From the NCBI RefSeq assembly GCF_902506505.1, contig NZ_LR733406.1, positions 3,347,731 through 3,411,730 on the forward strand: 64,000 nt of DNA, given 5' to 3'. The notes under the pieces are model-generated. The model saw nothing but the letters and a program-made list of their open reading frames with translations, did not search any database and was not told the origin of the DNA. The position numbers were made by a program, and so were the translations under genes. How positions within the stretch are numbered: the stretch's first letter is position 1; each line of letters starts with the position of its first letter. The stretch comes from Pseudomonas sp. 8AS (GTDB lineage Bacteria; Pseudomonadota; Gammaproteobacteria; Pseudomonadales; Pseudomonadaceae). Below are positions 40,038-48,805 of this stretch, piece after piece.

Positions 40038-40598
40038 TCAGCTAGGCCAGCTGCCGACAAAGTCGGCCACCGCCAGCGGCGCCGGCGTGCGCCGCGCGCC
40101 CTCGAAGCTGCCCAGGTAGACGAAACCGACGATGCGCTCGTTGGCCGCCAAGCCCAACCCGGCCAGCACATGCCCATCGCTGGCCAGCTCGCCGGTGCGC
40201 CAGACCGCGCCGAAGCCCTGCGCCTGCGCCGCCAGCAACAGGCCGTGCGCCGCGCAACCGGCCGAAAGCAGCTGTTCCTGCTGCGGCACCTTGGCGTGTT
40301 CGCTCAGCCGGGCGATCACCACCACCACCAGCGGCGCGCGCAGCGGCATGCCGCGTGCCTTGTCCAGGGCCTCCGGCTTGGCCTCGGGATTGCCGGCCAG
40401 GAGCGCGCTGGCGAACAGCTCGCCCAGTTGCACACGCGCCTCGCCCTCCACCGTCAGGAAACGCCAGGGGCGCAGCTGGCCATGGTCGGGCGCGCGCAGG
40501 GCGGCGCGAAACAGCACCTCGCGCTGCGCGGCATCCGGCGCGGGATCGAGCAGGCGGCCAACGGACACGCGGTTGAGCAACAGATCGAGGGCTTGCAT
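40038..40598 (-). CDS. NAD(P)H nitroreductase family protein (YdjA-like)
   Basis: 186 aa FMN flavoprotein. LLNRVSVGRL begins at residue 6, APDHGQLRPWRFLTVEGEAR near 34, and the FMN-binding AAQAQGFGAVWRTGEL block near 132. E. coli YdjA reduces nitroaromatics in vitro; the natural role is unclear. The ATG at 40598 is chosen because MQALDLLLNRVSV matches the family start; an ATG at 40655 would add 19 unrelated residues. Monocistronic and divergent from the trkH pair. Confidence 0.9.
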   Translation of the reverse strand: MQALDLLLNRVSVGRLLDPAPDAAQREVLFRAALRAPDHGQLRPWRFLTVEGEARVQLGELFASALLAGNPEAKPEALDKARGMPLRAPLVVVVIARLSEHAKVPQQEQLLSAGCAAHGLLLAAQAQGFGAVWRTGELASDGHVLAGLGLAANERIVGFVYLGSFEGARRTPAPLAVADFVGSWPS

Positions 40599-40751
40599 CG
40601 GCCATATCCTCCGGAATTGAGGCTGGCATTTTAGGGCCTGCCGAGGTTTTGTCACGGCGCGATGCAGCCCGCTTCACCAGCCAAATGCAGCCCTTCTAGC
40701 GGGCTGGGCAGGCAGGTAGAATGCCGGACTTTCCAGCCACTCGAGCGCCTC

Positions 40752-42206
40752 ATGGCCTTCTCGACCCTTCGCATCATCGGTTTCATCCTGGGGATCTTCC
40801 TGATCACCCTGGCGGCCAGCATGATCATCCCCATGCTCACCCTGCTCGCCTTCGAGCGCAGCGACGATCTCAACGCCTTTCTCTGGTCGAGCCTGATCAC
40901 CTTCGTCGCCGGCCTGGCCCTGGTCATTCCCGGCCGACCGCAGCACCTGCAGCTGCGCCCGCGCGACATGTACCTGCTGACCAGTGCCAGCTGGGTGGTG
41001 GTGTGCTGCTTCGCCGCCCTGCCGATGGTGATCATCGCCCATATCAGCTACACCGATGCCTTCTTCGAGACCATGTCCGGGATCACCACCACCGGTTCCA
41101 CCATCCTGGTCGGGCTGGACAGCATGTCACCGGGCATCCTGATCTGGCGCTCGATGCTGCAGTGGCTGGGGGGCATCGGCTTCATCGGCATGGCGGTAGC
41201 CATCCTGCCGCTGCTGCGGGTCGGCGGCATGCGCCTGTTCCAGACCGAATCCTCGGACTGGGGCGAGAAGGTCATGCCGCGCTCGCACATGGCCGCCAAG
41301 TACATCCTGCTGGTCTACGTGGCGCTGACCCTGCTCGGCTTCCTGGCCTACTGGACCGCCGGTATGACGCCGTTCGAGGCGATCAACCATGCGATGACCT
41401 CGATTTCCACCGGAGGTTACTCAACCTCCGACTCGTCCCTGGCCAACTGGCAGCAACCGGCGGTGCACTGGGTCGCGGTGTTCATGATGATCGGTGGCGG
41501 TCTGCCGTTCACCCTGTATGTGGCCACCCTGCGCGGGCATCGCAAGGCGCTGCTGCGCGATCATCAGGTGCGCGGTTTTGTCGGTTTCCTCGTCCTCACC
41601 TGGCTGGTGTTCGGCACCTGGCTGTGGGCCAACTCCGAACACGCCTGGCTGGATGCCGTGCGCATCGTCGCGGTCAACGTCACCTCCGTGGTGACCACCA
41701 GCGGTTATGCCCTGGGCGACTACACCACCTGGGGCAGCTTCGCCGTGCTGCTGTTTTTCTACCTGACTTTCATCGGCGGCTGCTCCGGCTCCACCTCCGG
41801 TGGCCTGAAGATCTTCCGCTTCCAGGTCGCCTACGTGCTGCTCAAGGCCAACCTGCAGCAACTGGTGCACCCGCGCGCGGTGATCAAGCAGCAGTACAAC
41901 AACCACAACCTGGACGAAGACATCGTCCGCTCGCTGATCACCTTCTCCTTCTTCTTCACCATCACCATCGGTGTGATCGCCCTGTGCCTGACCCTCACCG
42001 GACTGGACTGGATCACCGCGCTGACCGGCGCGGCCACAGCGGTGTGCAACGTCGGCCCGGGACTGGGGCCGATCATCGGCCCGGCCGGCAACTTCTCGAC
42101 CCTGCCGGACAGCGCCAAGTGGCTGCTGACCATCGGCATGCTGCTCGGCCGCCTGGAAATCCTCACCGTGCTGGTGCTGTTCACCCGCGCCTTCTGGAAG
42201 CATTGA
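40752..42206 (+). CDS. trkH: TrkH potassium uptake channel subunit, first tandem copy
   Basis: 484 aa polytopic membrane protein of the TrkH/KtrB superfamily, which forms the K+ channel gated by cytoplasmic TrkA. The four pore loops are visible: GITTTGSTIL, SISTGGYSTSD, VTTSGYALGDY and CNVGPGLGPI, each with its filter Gly. The gate region KVMPRSHMAAKYI and the LVHPRAVIKQQYN block are conserved. The ATG at 40752 gives MAFSTLRIIGF. It is followed 25 bp later by a second trkH of the same length, a probable local duplication. Confidence 0.94.
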   Translation: MAFSTLRIIGFILGIFLITLAASMIIPMLTLLAFERSDDLNAFLWSSLITFVAGLALVIPGRPQHLQLRPRDMYLLTSASWVVVCCFAALPMVIIAHISYTDAFFETMSGITTTGSTILVGLDSMSPGILIWRSMLQWLGGIGFIGMAVAILPLLRVGGMRLFQTESSDWGEKVMPRSHMAAKYILLVYVALTLLGFLAYWTAGMTPFEAINHAMTSISTGGYSTSDSSLANWQQPAVHWVAVFMMIGGGLPFTLYVATLRGHRKALLRDHQVRGFVGFLVLTWLVFGTWLWANSEHAWLDAVRIVAVNVTSVVTTSGYALGDYTTWGSFAVLLFFYLTFIGGCSGSTSGGLKIFRFQVAYVLLKANLQQLVHPRAVIKQQYNNHNLDEDIVRSLITFSFFFTITIGVIALCLTLTGLDWITALTGAATAVCNVGPGLGPIIGPAGNFSTLPDSAKWLLTIGMLLGRLEILTVLVLFTRAFWKH

Positions 42207-42231
42207 TGCCTCGCCACGAGAACAACCGGCC

Positions 42232-43686
42232 ATGACCCTGCCCACCTTGCGCACGCTGGGCTTCATCAATGGCATCTTTCTGGTCACCCTGGCCATCAGC
42301 ATGCTGGTGCCGGTCGTCACCCTGCTGCTGTTCGAGCAGCCCCAGGGCATCAATGCCTTTCTCTGGTCCAGCCTGATCACCTTTATCGCCGGGATCACCC
42401 TGGTTGCCCAGGGCCGGCCGCAGAACAGCCAGCTACGCCCGCGCGACATGTACATGCTGACGGTATCGAGCTGGATCCTGGTATCGATCTTCGCCGCCGT
42501 GCCGTTCCTGCTCACCCAGCACGTCAGCTTCACCGATGCCTACTTCGAGAGCATGTCCGGCATCACCGCCACCGGCGCCACCATCTTCAGCGGCCTGGAC
42601 AACATGTCGCCGGGCATCCTGATCTGGCGCTCGCTGCTGCACTGGCTCGGCGGCATCGGCTTCATCGCCATGGCAGTGGCCATCCTGCCGATGCTGCGCA
42701 TCGGCGGCATGCGCCTGTTCCAGACCGAGTCCTCGGACCGCTCGGACAAGGTCATGCCACGCTCGCACATGGTCGCCAAGTACATGGTGCTGGCCTATGT
42801 CGGCCTCAGCGCCCTGGCCACCCTGGCCTTCTGGCTGGCCGGGATGAACCTGTTCGACGCCATCAACCACGCCATGTCGGCGATCGCCACCGGCGGTTTC
42901 TCCACCTCCGACGCGTCCCTGGCCAAGTGGCAGGAGCCGGCCGTGCACTGGGTAGCCGTGCTGGTGATGATTCTCGGCAGCCTGCCCTTCGTGCTCTACG
43001 TCTCGACTCTGCGTGGCAACTACCAGGCACTGCTGCGCGACCAGCAGGTGCACGGCTTCTTCATCCTGCTGCTGGGTAGCTGGCTGATCCTGGCCTGCTG
43101 GAAGTGGAGCACCACCGACCTGCACTGGCTCGACACATTGCGCCATGTAGCAGTGAACATCACGTCGGTGATGACCACCACCGGCTTCGCCCTTGGCGAC
43201 TATCACCTGTGGGGTCCGTTCGCCAGCATGATGTTCTTCTACCTGGGCTTCGTCGGAGGTTGCTCCGGCTCCACCGCCGGCGGTCTCAAGGTGTTCCGCT
43301 TCCAGGTGGCCTATATCCTGCTCAAGGCCAACCTGCAGCAACTGGTCCATCCGCGCGCGGTGATCAAGCAGCAGTACAACCGCCACCGCCTGGATGAAGA
43401 GATCGCCCGCTCGATCCTCGCCTTCGCCTTCTTCTACACCATCACCATCGCCAGCCTGGCCCTGGTGGTGGCGATGACCGGCATGGACTGGATCACCGCG
43501 CTGTCGGGTGCCGCCGCCATGGTTTCCGGGGTGGGCCCCGGCATGGGTGAAGTGATCGGACCGGCCGGCAACTACGCGGCCATGTCCGACGTGGCCAAGT
43601 GGGCACTGACCCTGGGCATGCTGATCGGCCGCCTGGAAATCCTTACCGTGCTGATTCTGCTCCTGCCCGCCTTCTGGCGTCACTGA
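42232..43686 (+). CDS. trkH: TrkH potassium uptake channel subunit, second tandem copy
   Basis: 484 aa, same length and architecture as the preceding copy. Pore loops read GITATGATIF, AIATGGFSTSD, MTTTGFALGDY and VSGVGPGMGEVI. The third loop has TTTGF where copy 1 has TTSGY. Both copies keep all filter glycines, so both are probably functional. It lies 25 bp downstream in the same orientation and is likely cotranscribed. trkA is not in the window. Confidence 0.94.
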   Translation: MTLPTLRTLGFINGIFLVTLAISMLVPVVTLLLFEQPQGINAFLWSSLITFIAGITLVAQGRPQNSQLRPRDMYMLTVSSWILVSIFAAVPFLLTQHVSFTDAYFESMSGITATGATIFSGLDNMSPGILIWRSLLHWLGGIGFIAMAVAILPMLRIGGMRLFQTESSDRSDKVMPRSHMVAKYMVLAYVGLSALATLAFWLAGMNLFDAINHAMSAIATGGFSTSDASLAKWQEPAVHWVAVLVMILGSLPFVLYVSTLRGNYQALLRDQQVHGFFILLLGSWLILACWKWSTTDLHWLDTLRHVAVNITSVMTTTGFALGDYHLWGPFASMMFFYLGFVGGCSGSTAGGLKVFRFQVAYILLKANLQQLVHPRAVIKQQYNRHRLDEEIARSILAFAFFYTITIASLALVVAMTGMDWITALSGAAAMVSGVGPGMGEVIGPAGNYAAMSDVAKWALTLGMLIGRLEILTVLILLLPAFWRH

Positions 43687-43718
43687 GAACCGCGTCCCCG
43701 ACAAGCCCGTAGCAAGGG

Positions 43719-44720
43719 TTACAGGCGCGCTCGATACTCGCCCGGCGTGCTGTCGAACCAACGGCGGAAGGCGCGGAAGAAATTGCTCGGGTCGGCGAAA
43801 CCCAACAGATAGGCGATTTCCAGCAGGGTCAGGTTGGGCTGGGCCAGGTATTGCCCGGCCAGCTCGCGGCGGGTGTCGTCCAGTAGTTGCTGATAGCTGC
43901 TGCCCTCATCCTGCAAGCGCCGCTGCAGGGTGCGCTCGGACAGCAGCAGGGCCTGGGCCACCGCCTCGCGCTTGGGCTCGCCCTGGGGCAGCAGGCGGCA
44001 GAGCACCTGGCGCACCTGGTGGGTCACCCGGCTGTCCGAGAAGCGCGCCAGGTATTCCCCGGCGAAACGGTCGTGCAGCTGCGCCAGCGCCTCGTTGGCG
44101 GTGGGCAGCGGCGCATCCAGGTCGGCCCGTTCGAACAGCAGCGCATAGTGCTCGGCATTGAACTTCAGCGGTCCCTGGAACACCTCCTTGTAGGGCTGCA
44201 GATCCGCCGGCGGCGGCCCCTGGAAACTGACCAGCCGCGGCGTCAGCGGCTTGCCGGTAAGCCAGCGGCAGAAGGCCAGGGAATAGGCCAGCGAGGCCTC
44301 GGCGCTCTGCCGGGTCGAGGGCAGGCGATCGCCATGGATCACCAGGGTCAACTGGTAGCCGTCGGCCGTCGGCTGGAAAGCGAGGTCGGAGCCCTCGGCG
44401 ATGATGCGCTGGTAGCGCACCAGGCGGGCGAAGCCTTCCAGCAGGTTGCGGCTGGACATCAGCGCGTAGCCCACCACATGGAAGGATGACGGGCGCACCA
44501 CCCTGGCCATGTTCAGGCCGATGGCCGGATTGCCGGAGGCCTCCACCGCCAGGTGCCACAGGCGGGTCATGGCGTCCTGGGGGAAGCGTGCATCGGCATC
44601 GGCGAGCGCCGCATAGTCGAGGCCAAGACGGGCAAACAGGCTGCGGCAATCGACACCGCCCAGTTCCAGGGCCGCGACGATGCCGGATGCCCAGCTGGAT
44701 GAAGTGGTACGTTCGCTCAT
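43719..44720 (-). CDS. AraC-family regulator with Arabinose_bd-type sensor domain
   Basis: 333 aa, same domain plan as the regulator at 5921-6982 but clearly a different subfamily. The sensor part shows SSFHVVGYALMSSRNLLEGF near residue 78. The HTH region begins near 232; the second helix-turn-helix is EIAYLLGFADPSNFFRAFRR and the end motif DSTPGEYRARL. The start MSERTTSSSWASGI at 44720 is plausible. It is convergent with trkH and divergent from the DUF962 gene. Target genes cannot be read from sequence. Confidence 0.88.
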   Translation of the reverse strand: MSERTTSSSWASGIVAALELGGVDCRSLFARLGLDYAALADADARFPQDAMTRLWHLAVEASGNPAIGLNMARVVRPSSFHVVGYALMSSRNLLEGFARLVRYQRIIAEGSDLAFQPTADGYQLTLVIHGDRLPSTRQSAEASLAYSLAFCRWLTGKPLTPRLVSFQGPPPADLQPYKEVFQGPLKFNAEHYALLFERADLDAPLPTANEALAQLHDRFAGEYLARFSDSRVTHQVRQVLCRLLPQGEPKREAVAQALLLSERTLQRRLQDEGSSYQQLLDDTRRELAGQYLAQPNLTLLEIAYLLGFADPSNFFRAFRRWFDSTPGEYRARL

Positions 44721-44845
44721 CGATTGTTCTTATGGGTTGGTCGGCACGAAATGGCGCCATGAGGATACTAAACTGGCACTGTATGTCACTGGCCGCCGGA
44801 GACAGTCGCCCTACACTGCCAGCCGACAATGACAGGAGGTATGCC

Positions 44846-45163
44846 ATGCGCGCCGCAACCACCGAACGCTTCCACAGCTTTGCCGAGTTCTACCCCTATT
44901 ACCTGCAGGAGCACAGCAACGATGTCTGTCGCCGCCTGCACTACGTGGGCAGCCTGCTGGTGCTCGGCATCCTCGGCTATGCCCTGGCCAGCCAGCAGTG
45001 GCTGTGGCTGCTGGCCCTGCCCGTGGCCGGCTACGGCTTCGCCTGGGTCGGCCACTTCGTCTTCGAGAAGAACCGCCCGGCCACCTTCAAGTACCCGCTG
45101 TACAGCTTCATGGGTGACTGGGTCATGCTCAAGGATGCCTTCACCGGGCGCATCCGTTTCTGA
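44846..45163 (+). CDS. DUF962 / Mpo1-like membrane protein
   Basis: 105 aa. The family blocks FAEFYPYYLQEHSNDVCRRL, with its conserved His-Asn, and WVGHFVFEKNRPATFKYPLY, with GHF and the EKNRPAT motif, are clear, with two short membrane segments at about 33-62. In yeast the homologue Mpo1 is a dioxygenase acting on 2-hydroxy fatty acids using Fe(II) held by histidines; the bacterial role is not established. The ATG at 44846 has a perfect AGGAGGT 5 bp upstream, which fixes the start. Confidence 0.85.
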   Translation: MRAATTERFHSFAEFYPYYLQEHSNDVCRRLHYVGSLLVLGILGYALASQQWLWLLALPVAGYGFAWVGHFVFEKNRPATFKYPLYSFMGDWVMLKDAFTGRIRF

Positions 45164-45282
45164 GAACCTGAGTCCGGCGCTGATCCGCTCAAGCACGCGA
45201 ATCAGCCGCCAGCTGCCGGTCGACTTCCCCCTGCCGGGCCACGACGCGAACGCACGCCGGGCCCAGCGTTCGGCGATCCTGC

Positions 45283-45311
45283 TTGGCCGCCGGTCCCCAC
45301 ATGGTTATGAT
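45283..45311 (+). promoter_or_regulatory. Likely sigma-70 promoter of cyaB
   Basis: TTGGCC at 45283-45288 and TATGAT at 45306-45311 are separated by exactly 17 bp. Initiation would fall near 45318, which excludes the in-frame ATGs at 45283 and 45301 as starts and supports a downstream start for cyaB. Confidence 0.6.
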
Positions 45312-45399
45312 CCCGCCTTGCCATAGCCTTGGCTCAGGTCTTGCAGACCACCCAGGCGCTCGCCAGAAGCGCCAGAAAACCAGCAGGGATCATTCGCAT

Positions 45400-46791
45400 T
45401 TGATTAAGTCTGTCGCCCAGGACCCTTCGCGGGTCCATTCCACCCCCGTGCTGCGCGAGTACTACTCCCGCGTGCTGGCCTATATCGCGACGGCGGCCAG
45501 CCTCGCCGCCGGCACCTACTCCCAGCATTTCGGCTACGACATCCTGTGGATGGTGCCCTACGCCCTGCTCTACCCGCACCTGGCCCACCACCTGGGCAAC
45601 CGCTTCAAACGCGACCACCCGGAAAAGACCCACCTGGTGCTGCTGTTTATCGACGCCGTGCATGCCGGCATGGCCGCCGTGCTGATGGGCTTCTCGGTGG
45701 TGCCGACGCTGATGTTCCTGCTCACCCTGAGCTTCAGCACCCTGATCTCCGGCGGCCTGCGCCACATGGGCCTGGCCCTGCTGGTAGCCGCCGGCAGCGT
45801 GGCGCTGACCAGCACCCTGGCCCAGCCGCGGGTCAATGCCAGCACGCCGATCCTGGTGGCCCTGGTCAGCATCCTGCTGACCACCCTGTACATCTGCATC
45901 ACCGCCTATTTCGTCAACCAGCAGAGCCGCCACCTGACCCAGGTCCGCAGCGAGATCAAGAAGGAACAGGAAAAGGCCGCCCGCCTGGCGCGCAACCTGG
46001 CCAAGTACCTGTCGCCGCAGGTCTGGGAAATGATCTTCAGCGGCAAGAAGCACGTGCGCCTGGAAACCCAGCGCAAGAAGCTCACCGTGTTCTTCTCCGA
46101 TATCAAGGGTTTCACCGAGCTGTCCGAGGAACTGGAAGCCGAGGCCCTGACCGACCTGCTCAACACCTACCTCAACGAGATGTCGAAGATCGCCCTGAAG
46201 TACGGCGGCACCATCGACAAGTTCGTCGGCGACAGCGTCATGGTGTTCTTCGGCGATCCGGCCACCCAGGGCGCCAAGAAGGATGCGGTGAACGCCGTGT
46301 CCATGGCCATCGCCATGCGCAAGCACATGAAGGTGCTGCGTCAGCAGTGGCGCGCCCAGGGCATCACCAAGCCGCTGGAAATCCGCATGGGCCTGAACAC
46401 CGGCTACTGCACGGTAGGCAACTTCGGCGCCGACACGCGCATGGACTACACCATCATCGGCCGCGAAGTGAACCTGGCCAGCCGCCTGGAAAGCGCGGCC
46501 GAAGCCGGCGAGATCCTGATCTCCCACGAGACCTATTCCCTGGCCAAGGACGTGATCATGTGCCGCGACAAGGGCCAGATCGCGGTCAAGGGCTTCAGCC
46601 GCCCGGTGCAGATCTACCAGGTGGTGGACTTCCGCCGCGACCTCGGTGCCAAGTCCAGCTATGTCGAACACGAGCTGCCGGGCTTTTCCATGTACCTGGA
46701 TACCAACGGCATCCAGAACTACGACAAGGAAAAGGTCATCCAGGCCCTCAACCAGGCCGCCGAGAAGCTGCGCGACAAGGTCATCCTGTAA
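45400..46791 (+). CDS. cyaB: Class III adenylate cyclase CyaB with MASE2 membrane domain
   Basis: 463 aa if started at TTG 45400 (reads LIKSVAQDPSRVHSTP). The N-terminal MASE2 domain (about residues 20-170) has six hydrophobic segments. The cyclase domain has both metal aspartates, in FFSDIKGFTELSE and GDSVMVFFGDP, and the DYTIIGREVNLASRLE block. CyaB is the main cAMP source for Vfr-dependent virulence genes in P. aeruginosa. The TTG has AGCAGGGA 10 bp upstream, a promoter lies at 45283-45311, and the length is about that of known CyaB. In-frame ATGs farther upstream lie on or before the promoter. Followed by a hairpin. Confidence 0.9.
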   Translation: MIKSVAQDPSRVHSTPVLREYYSRVLAYIATAASLAAGTYSQHFGYDILWMVPYALLYPHLAHHLGNRFKRDHPEKTHLVLLFIDAVHAGMAAVLMGFSVVPTLMFLLTLSFSTLISGGLRHMGLALLVAAGSVALTSTLAQPRVNASTPILVALVSILLTTLYICITAYFVNQQSRHLTQVRSEIKKEQEKAARLARNLAKYLSPQVWEMIFSGKKHVRLETQRKKLTVFFSDIKGFTELSEELEAEALTDLLNTYLNEMSKIALKYGGTIDKFVGDSVMVFFGDPATQGAKKDAVNAVSMAIAMRKHMKVLRQQWRAQGITKPLEIRMGLNTGYCTVGNFGADTRMDYTIIGREVNLASRLESAAEAGEILISHETYSLAKDVIMCRDKGQIAVKGFSRPVQIYQVVDFRRDLGAKSSYVEHELPGFSMYLDTNGIQNYDKEKVIQALNQAAEKLRDKVIL

Positions 46792-46795
46792 CCCA

Positions 46796-46818
46796 GAAGC
46801 CGCCGCCAGGCGGCTTCT
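46796..46818 (+). terminator. Hairpin after cyaB, probable terminator
   Basis: GAAGCCGCC and GGCGGCTTC pair around a short loop 4 bp after the cyaB stop. The following T-run is weak (TTCTGCATTC). Confidence 0.55.
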
Positions 46819-46840
46819 GCATTCCGGAACACGTTGGGCA

Positions 46841-46922
46841 CGTAGGTTGGGTTGAACGCAGCGAAGCCCAACACGTGTAGCGCTGTTGGGCTTCGGCGCT
46901 GCGCACCTCAACCCAACCTACG
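46841..46922. repeat. Palindromic intergenic repeat (GTAGGTTGGGTTGA type)
   Basis: Perfect 15-bp outer arms CGTAGGTTGGGTTGA at 46841-46855 and its complement at 46908-46922. The inner arms GCAGCGAAGCCCAACA and TGTTGGGCTTCGGCGCTGC pair with a 3-nt bulge. This type of sequence is common between genes in many gammaproteobacteria. Its right arm supplies the stop codon (TAG, 46918-46920) of the glycosyltransferase gene. Confidence 0.85.
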
Positions 46923-47949
46923 TCTGCAGGGCTTGCAGCTCCTCGACCGGCACCGGCTCGCCATCCAGCAACGGCTGCCGGGCCAGGAACTCCAGCGCCG
47001 AGGCCCGCCACGACTGCCGCGCCGCCAGCGCCGCGCACTGCCTGCGGTCCAGCTGCAATGCCGCCAGGCAGGCCTCGCGCAGATCCTCGCGCATCGCCCC
47101 GCTCACGCCCTCCTCCAGCACATCCAGCGGCCCGGCCACCGGGAATGCCGCCACCGGCGTGCCGCTGGCCAGCGCTTCGAGCATCACCAGGCCATAGGTA
47201 TCGGTGCGCGACGGGAACACCAGCACGCTGGCCGTGGCGAAGCAGCGGGCCAGTTCGGCGCCCTGCTGGTAGCCGAGAAAGCGCGCCCGGGGATAGGCCG
47301 CCTGCAGTTCGGCGCGTTGTGGGCCGTCACCGACCACGCGCTGCTCACCCGGCAGGTCCAGATCGAGAAAGGCCCGCAGGTTCTTCTCCGCCGCCAGGCG
47401 CCCGACGTAGAGGAACACCGGCTCGCCCGACAGCACCGCCTGCGGCCGGAACTGCGCGCCATCCACGCCCTTACGCCACAGCTGCAGGCGGCGCAGGCCG
47501 TGGGCGGCAAACGCCTCGCGCATGCGCTCGGTGCTCACCAGCACGGCCTGGCTGGGGCGGTGGAAACGGCGCAGGTAGGCGTAGCCCCAGCTCAGCGGAA
47601 TCCGCGGCCAGCGGCTGTGTACATACTCGGGGAAACGGGTGTGGATGGCGCTGGAGAAGGCCAGCCCGCGCCGGCCCAGCCAGCGCCGGGCGGCCCAGCC
47701 GAGCGGGCCCTCGGTGGCCAGGTGCACGCAGTCCGGGCGGAACTCGCGGAGCGCCGGGCCGATCTTCCACAGGTCCCAGGCCAGCGGGATCTCCGGGTAG
47801 CTGGGGCACGGCAGCGTACGAAAATCCTGCGGCGACAGCAGCTTGACCAGGTGGCCCAGGCCGCGCAGCTCGCCGACCAGCGCCTGCAGGCTGGTGACCA
47901 CGCCGTTGACCTGCGGCAGCCAGGCATCGCTGACGATGAGAATCCTCAT
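46918..47949 (-). CDS. agt: GT4 glycosyltransferase Agt, glycolipid synthesis under phosphate limitation
   Basis: 343 aa GT-B fold, family 4. The N-terminus MRILIVSDAWLPQVNGVVTS is the family acceptor-side start, FLYVGRLAAEKN near 200 begins the donor domain, and the E-x7-E motif is in DTYGLVMLEALASG near 268. Published work on P. aeruginosa shows that such a gene beside plcP glycosylates diacylglycerol to phosphorus-free glycolipids during phosphate stress. Its start overlaps the plcP stop by four bases (ATGA), and plcP has a Pho box. The exact sugar is not readable. Its stop codon lies inside a palindromic repeat. Confidence 0.87.
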   Translation of the reverse strand: MRILIVSDAWLPQVNGVVTSLQALVGELRGLGHLVKLLSPQDFRTLPCPSYPEIPLAWDLWKIGPALREFRPDCVHLATEGPLGWAARRWLGRRGLAFSSAIHTRFPEYVHSRWPRIPLSWGYAYLRRFHRPSQAVLVSTERMREAFAAHGLRRLQLWRKGVDGAQFRPQAVLSGEPVFLYVGRLAAEKNLRAFLDLDLPGEQRVVGDGPQRAELQAAYPRARFLGYQQGAELARCFATASVLVFPSRTDTYGLVMLEALASGTPVAAFPVAGPLDVLEEGVSGAMREDLREACLAALQLDRRQCAALAARQSWRASALEFLARQPLLDGEPVPVEELQALQT

Positions 47950-48752
47950 GCCACCTGCCCAATGGCCAGCTGGGCCTCGCGCGCCTGGGCCTCGGCCAGG
48001 CGGTACAGCTCGATGCCGCCGTCCAGGTGCTCGATCAGCGCCGTGCAGGACTCCACCCAGTCGCCGCAGTTGAGGTACTCGACCTCGCCGACCCGGCGGA
48101 TCTCGGCGTGGTGGATATGCCCGCAGACCACGCCGTCGAAGCCGCGTTTGACGCACTCGTGGGCGATCGCTTCCTCGAAGTCGCTGATGAAGTTCACCGC
48201 GGTCTTGACCTTGTGCTTGAGGTAGGCCGACAGCGACCAGTAGCCGTAGCCGTACCGTTCGCGCCAGTGGTTGAGCCAGCGGTTGAGGGTCAGGGTGAAT
48301 TCGTAGGCGCTGTCACCGAGGAAGGCCAGCCAGCGGTGGTAGCGGGTGATCACGTCGAACTGGTCGCCGTGGATCACCAGCAGCTTGCGCCCGTCGGCGG
48401 TGAGGTGTTCGGCCTCGTCGACCAGCTGGATATTGCCGAGGATCAGCCGCGAGTAGCGCCGCAGGAACTCGTCGTGGTTGCCGGTGACGTAGATCACCTC
48501 GGTGCCGCGCTTGCTCATGGTCAGCAGGCGGCGGATCACATTGGTGTGGGCCTGCGGCCAGTAGATGCCGCCGCGCAGCTTCCAGCCGTCGATGATGTCG
48601 CCGACCAGGTAGACCTTGTCCGCCTGGTAGCGCTTGAGGAACTCGGCCAGGCGCTCGGCCTGGCAGTCGCGGGTGCCCAGGTGCACGTCGGAGATCCACA
48701 GGGTGCGGACTCGTTGCTTGCGGCTGGGTGTGCTGCGCTCGGCGATGCTCAT
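47946..48752 (-). CDS. plcP: PlcP-type metallophosphoesterase (phospholipase C for lipid remodelling)
   Basis: 268 aa calcineurin-like phosphoesterase. Metal motifs in order: ISDVHLGTRD near residue 20, VGDIIDGW near 50, VTGNHDEFL near 89, VIHGDQFD near 126 and CGHIHHAEIRR near 209. Related to LpxH (UDP-2,3-diacylglucosamine diphosphatase), but coupling by a 4-bp overlap to a GT4 gene and a Pho box upstream fit PlcP, which strips phosphate headgroups from phospholipids to give diacylglycerol. The start at 48752 has GGAGG 6 bp upstream. First gene of the plcP-agt operon. Confidence 0.87.
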   Translation of the reverse strand: MSIAERSTPSRKQRVRTLWISDVHLGTRDCQAERLAEFLKRYQADKVYLVGDIIDGWKLRGGIYWPQAHTNVIRRLLTMSKRGTEVIYVTGNHDEFLRRYSRLILGNIQLVDEAEHLTADGRKLLVIHGDQFDVITRYHRWLAFLGDSAYEFTLTLNRWLNHWRERYGYGYWSLSAYLKHKVKTAVNFISDFEEAIAHECVKRGFDGVVCGHIHHAEIRRVGEVEYLNCGDWVESCTALIEHLDGGIELYRLAEAQAREAQLAIGQVA

Positions 48753-48805
48753 GGAGGGCCTCCGCTGGTTTTAGCGCGAGCTTGCCCGCCGCCGGTGAAG
48801 GCCGC

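Noticed and set aside
47946..48752. Calling the metallophosphoesterase LpxH
   Set aside because: Related, but the overlap with a GT4 glycosyltransferase gene and the Pho box favour PlcP; LpxH is essential and usually not Pho-controlled.
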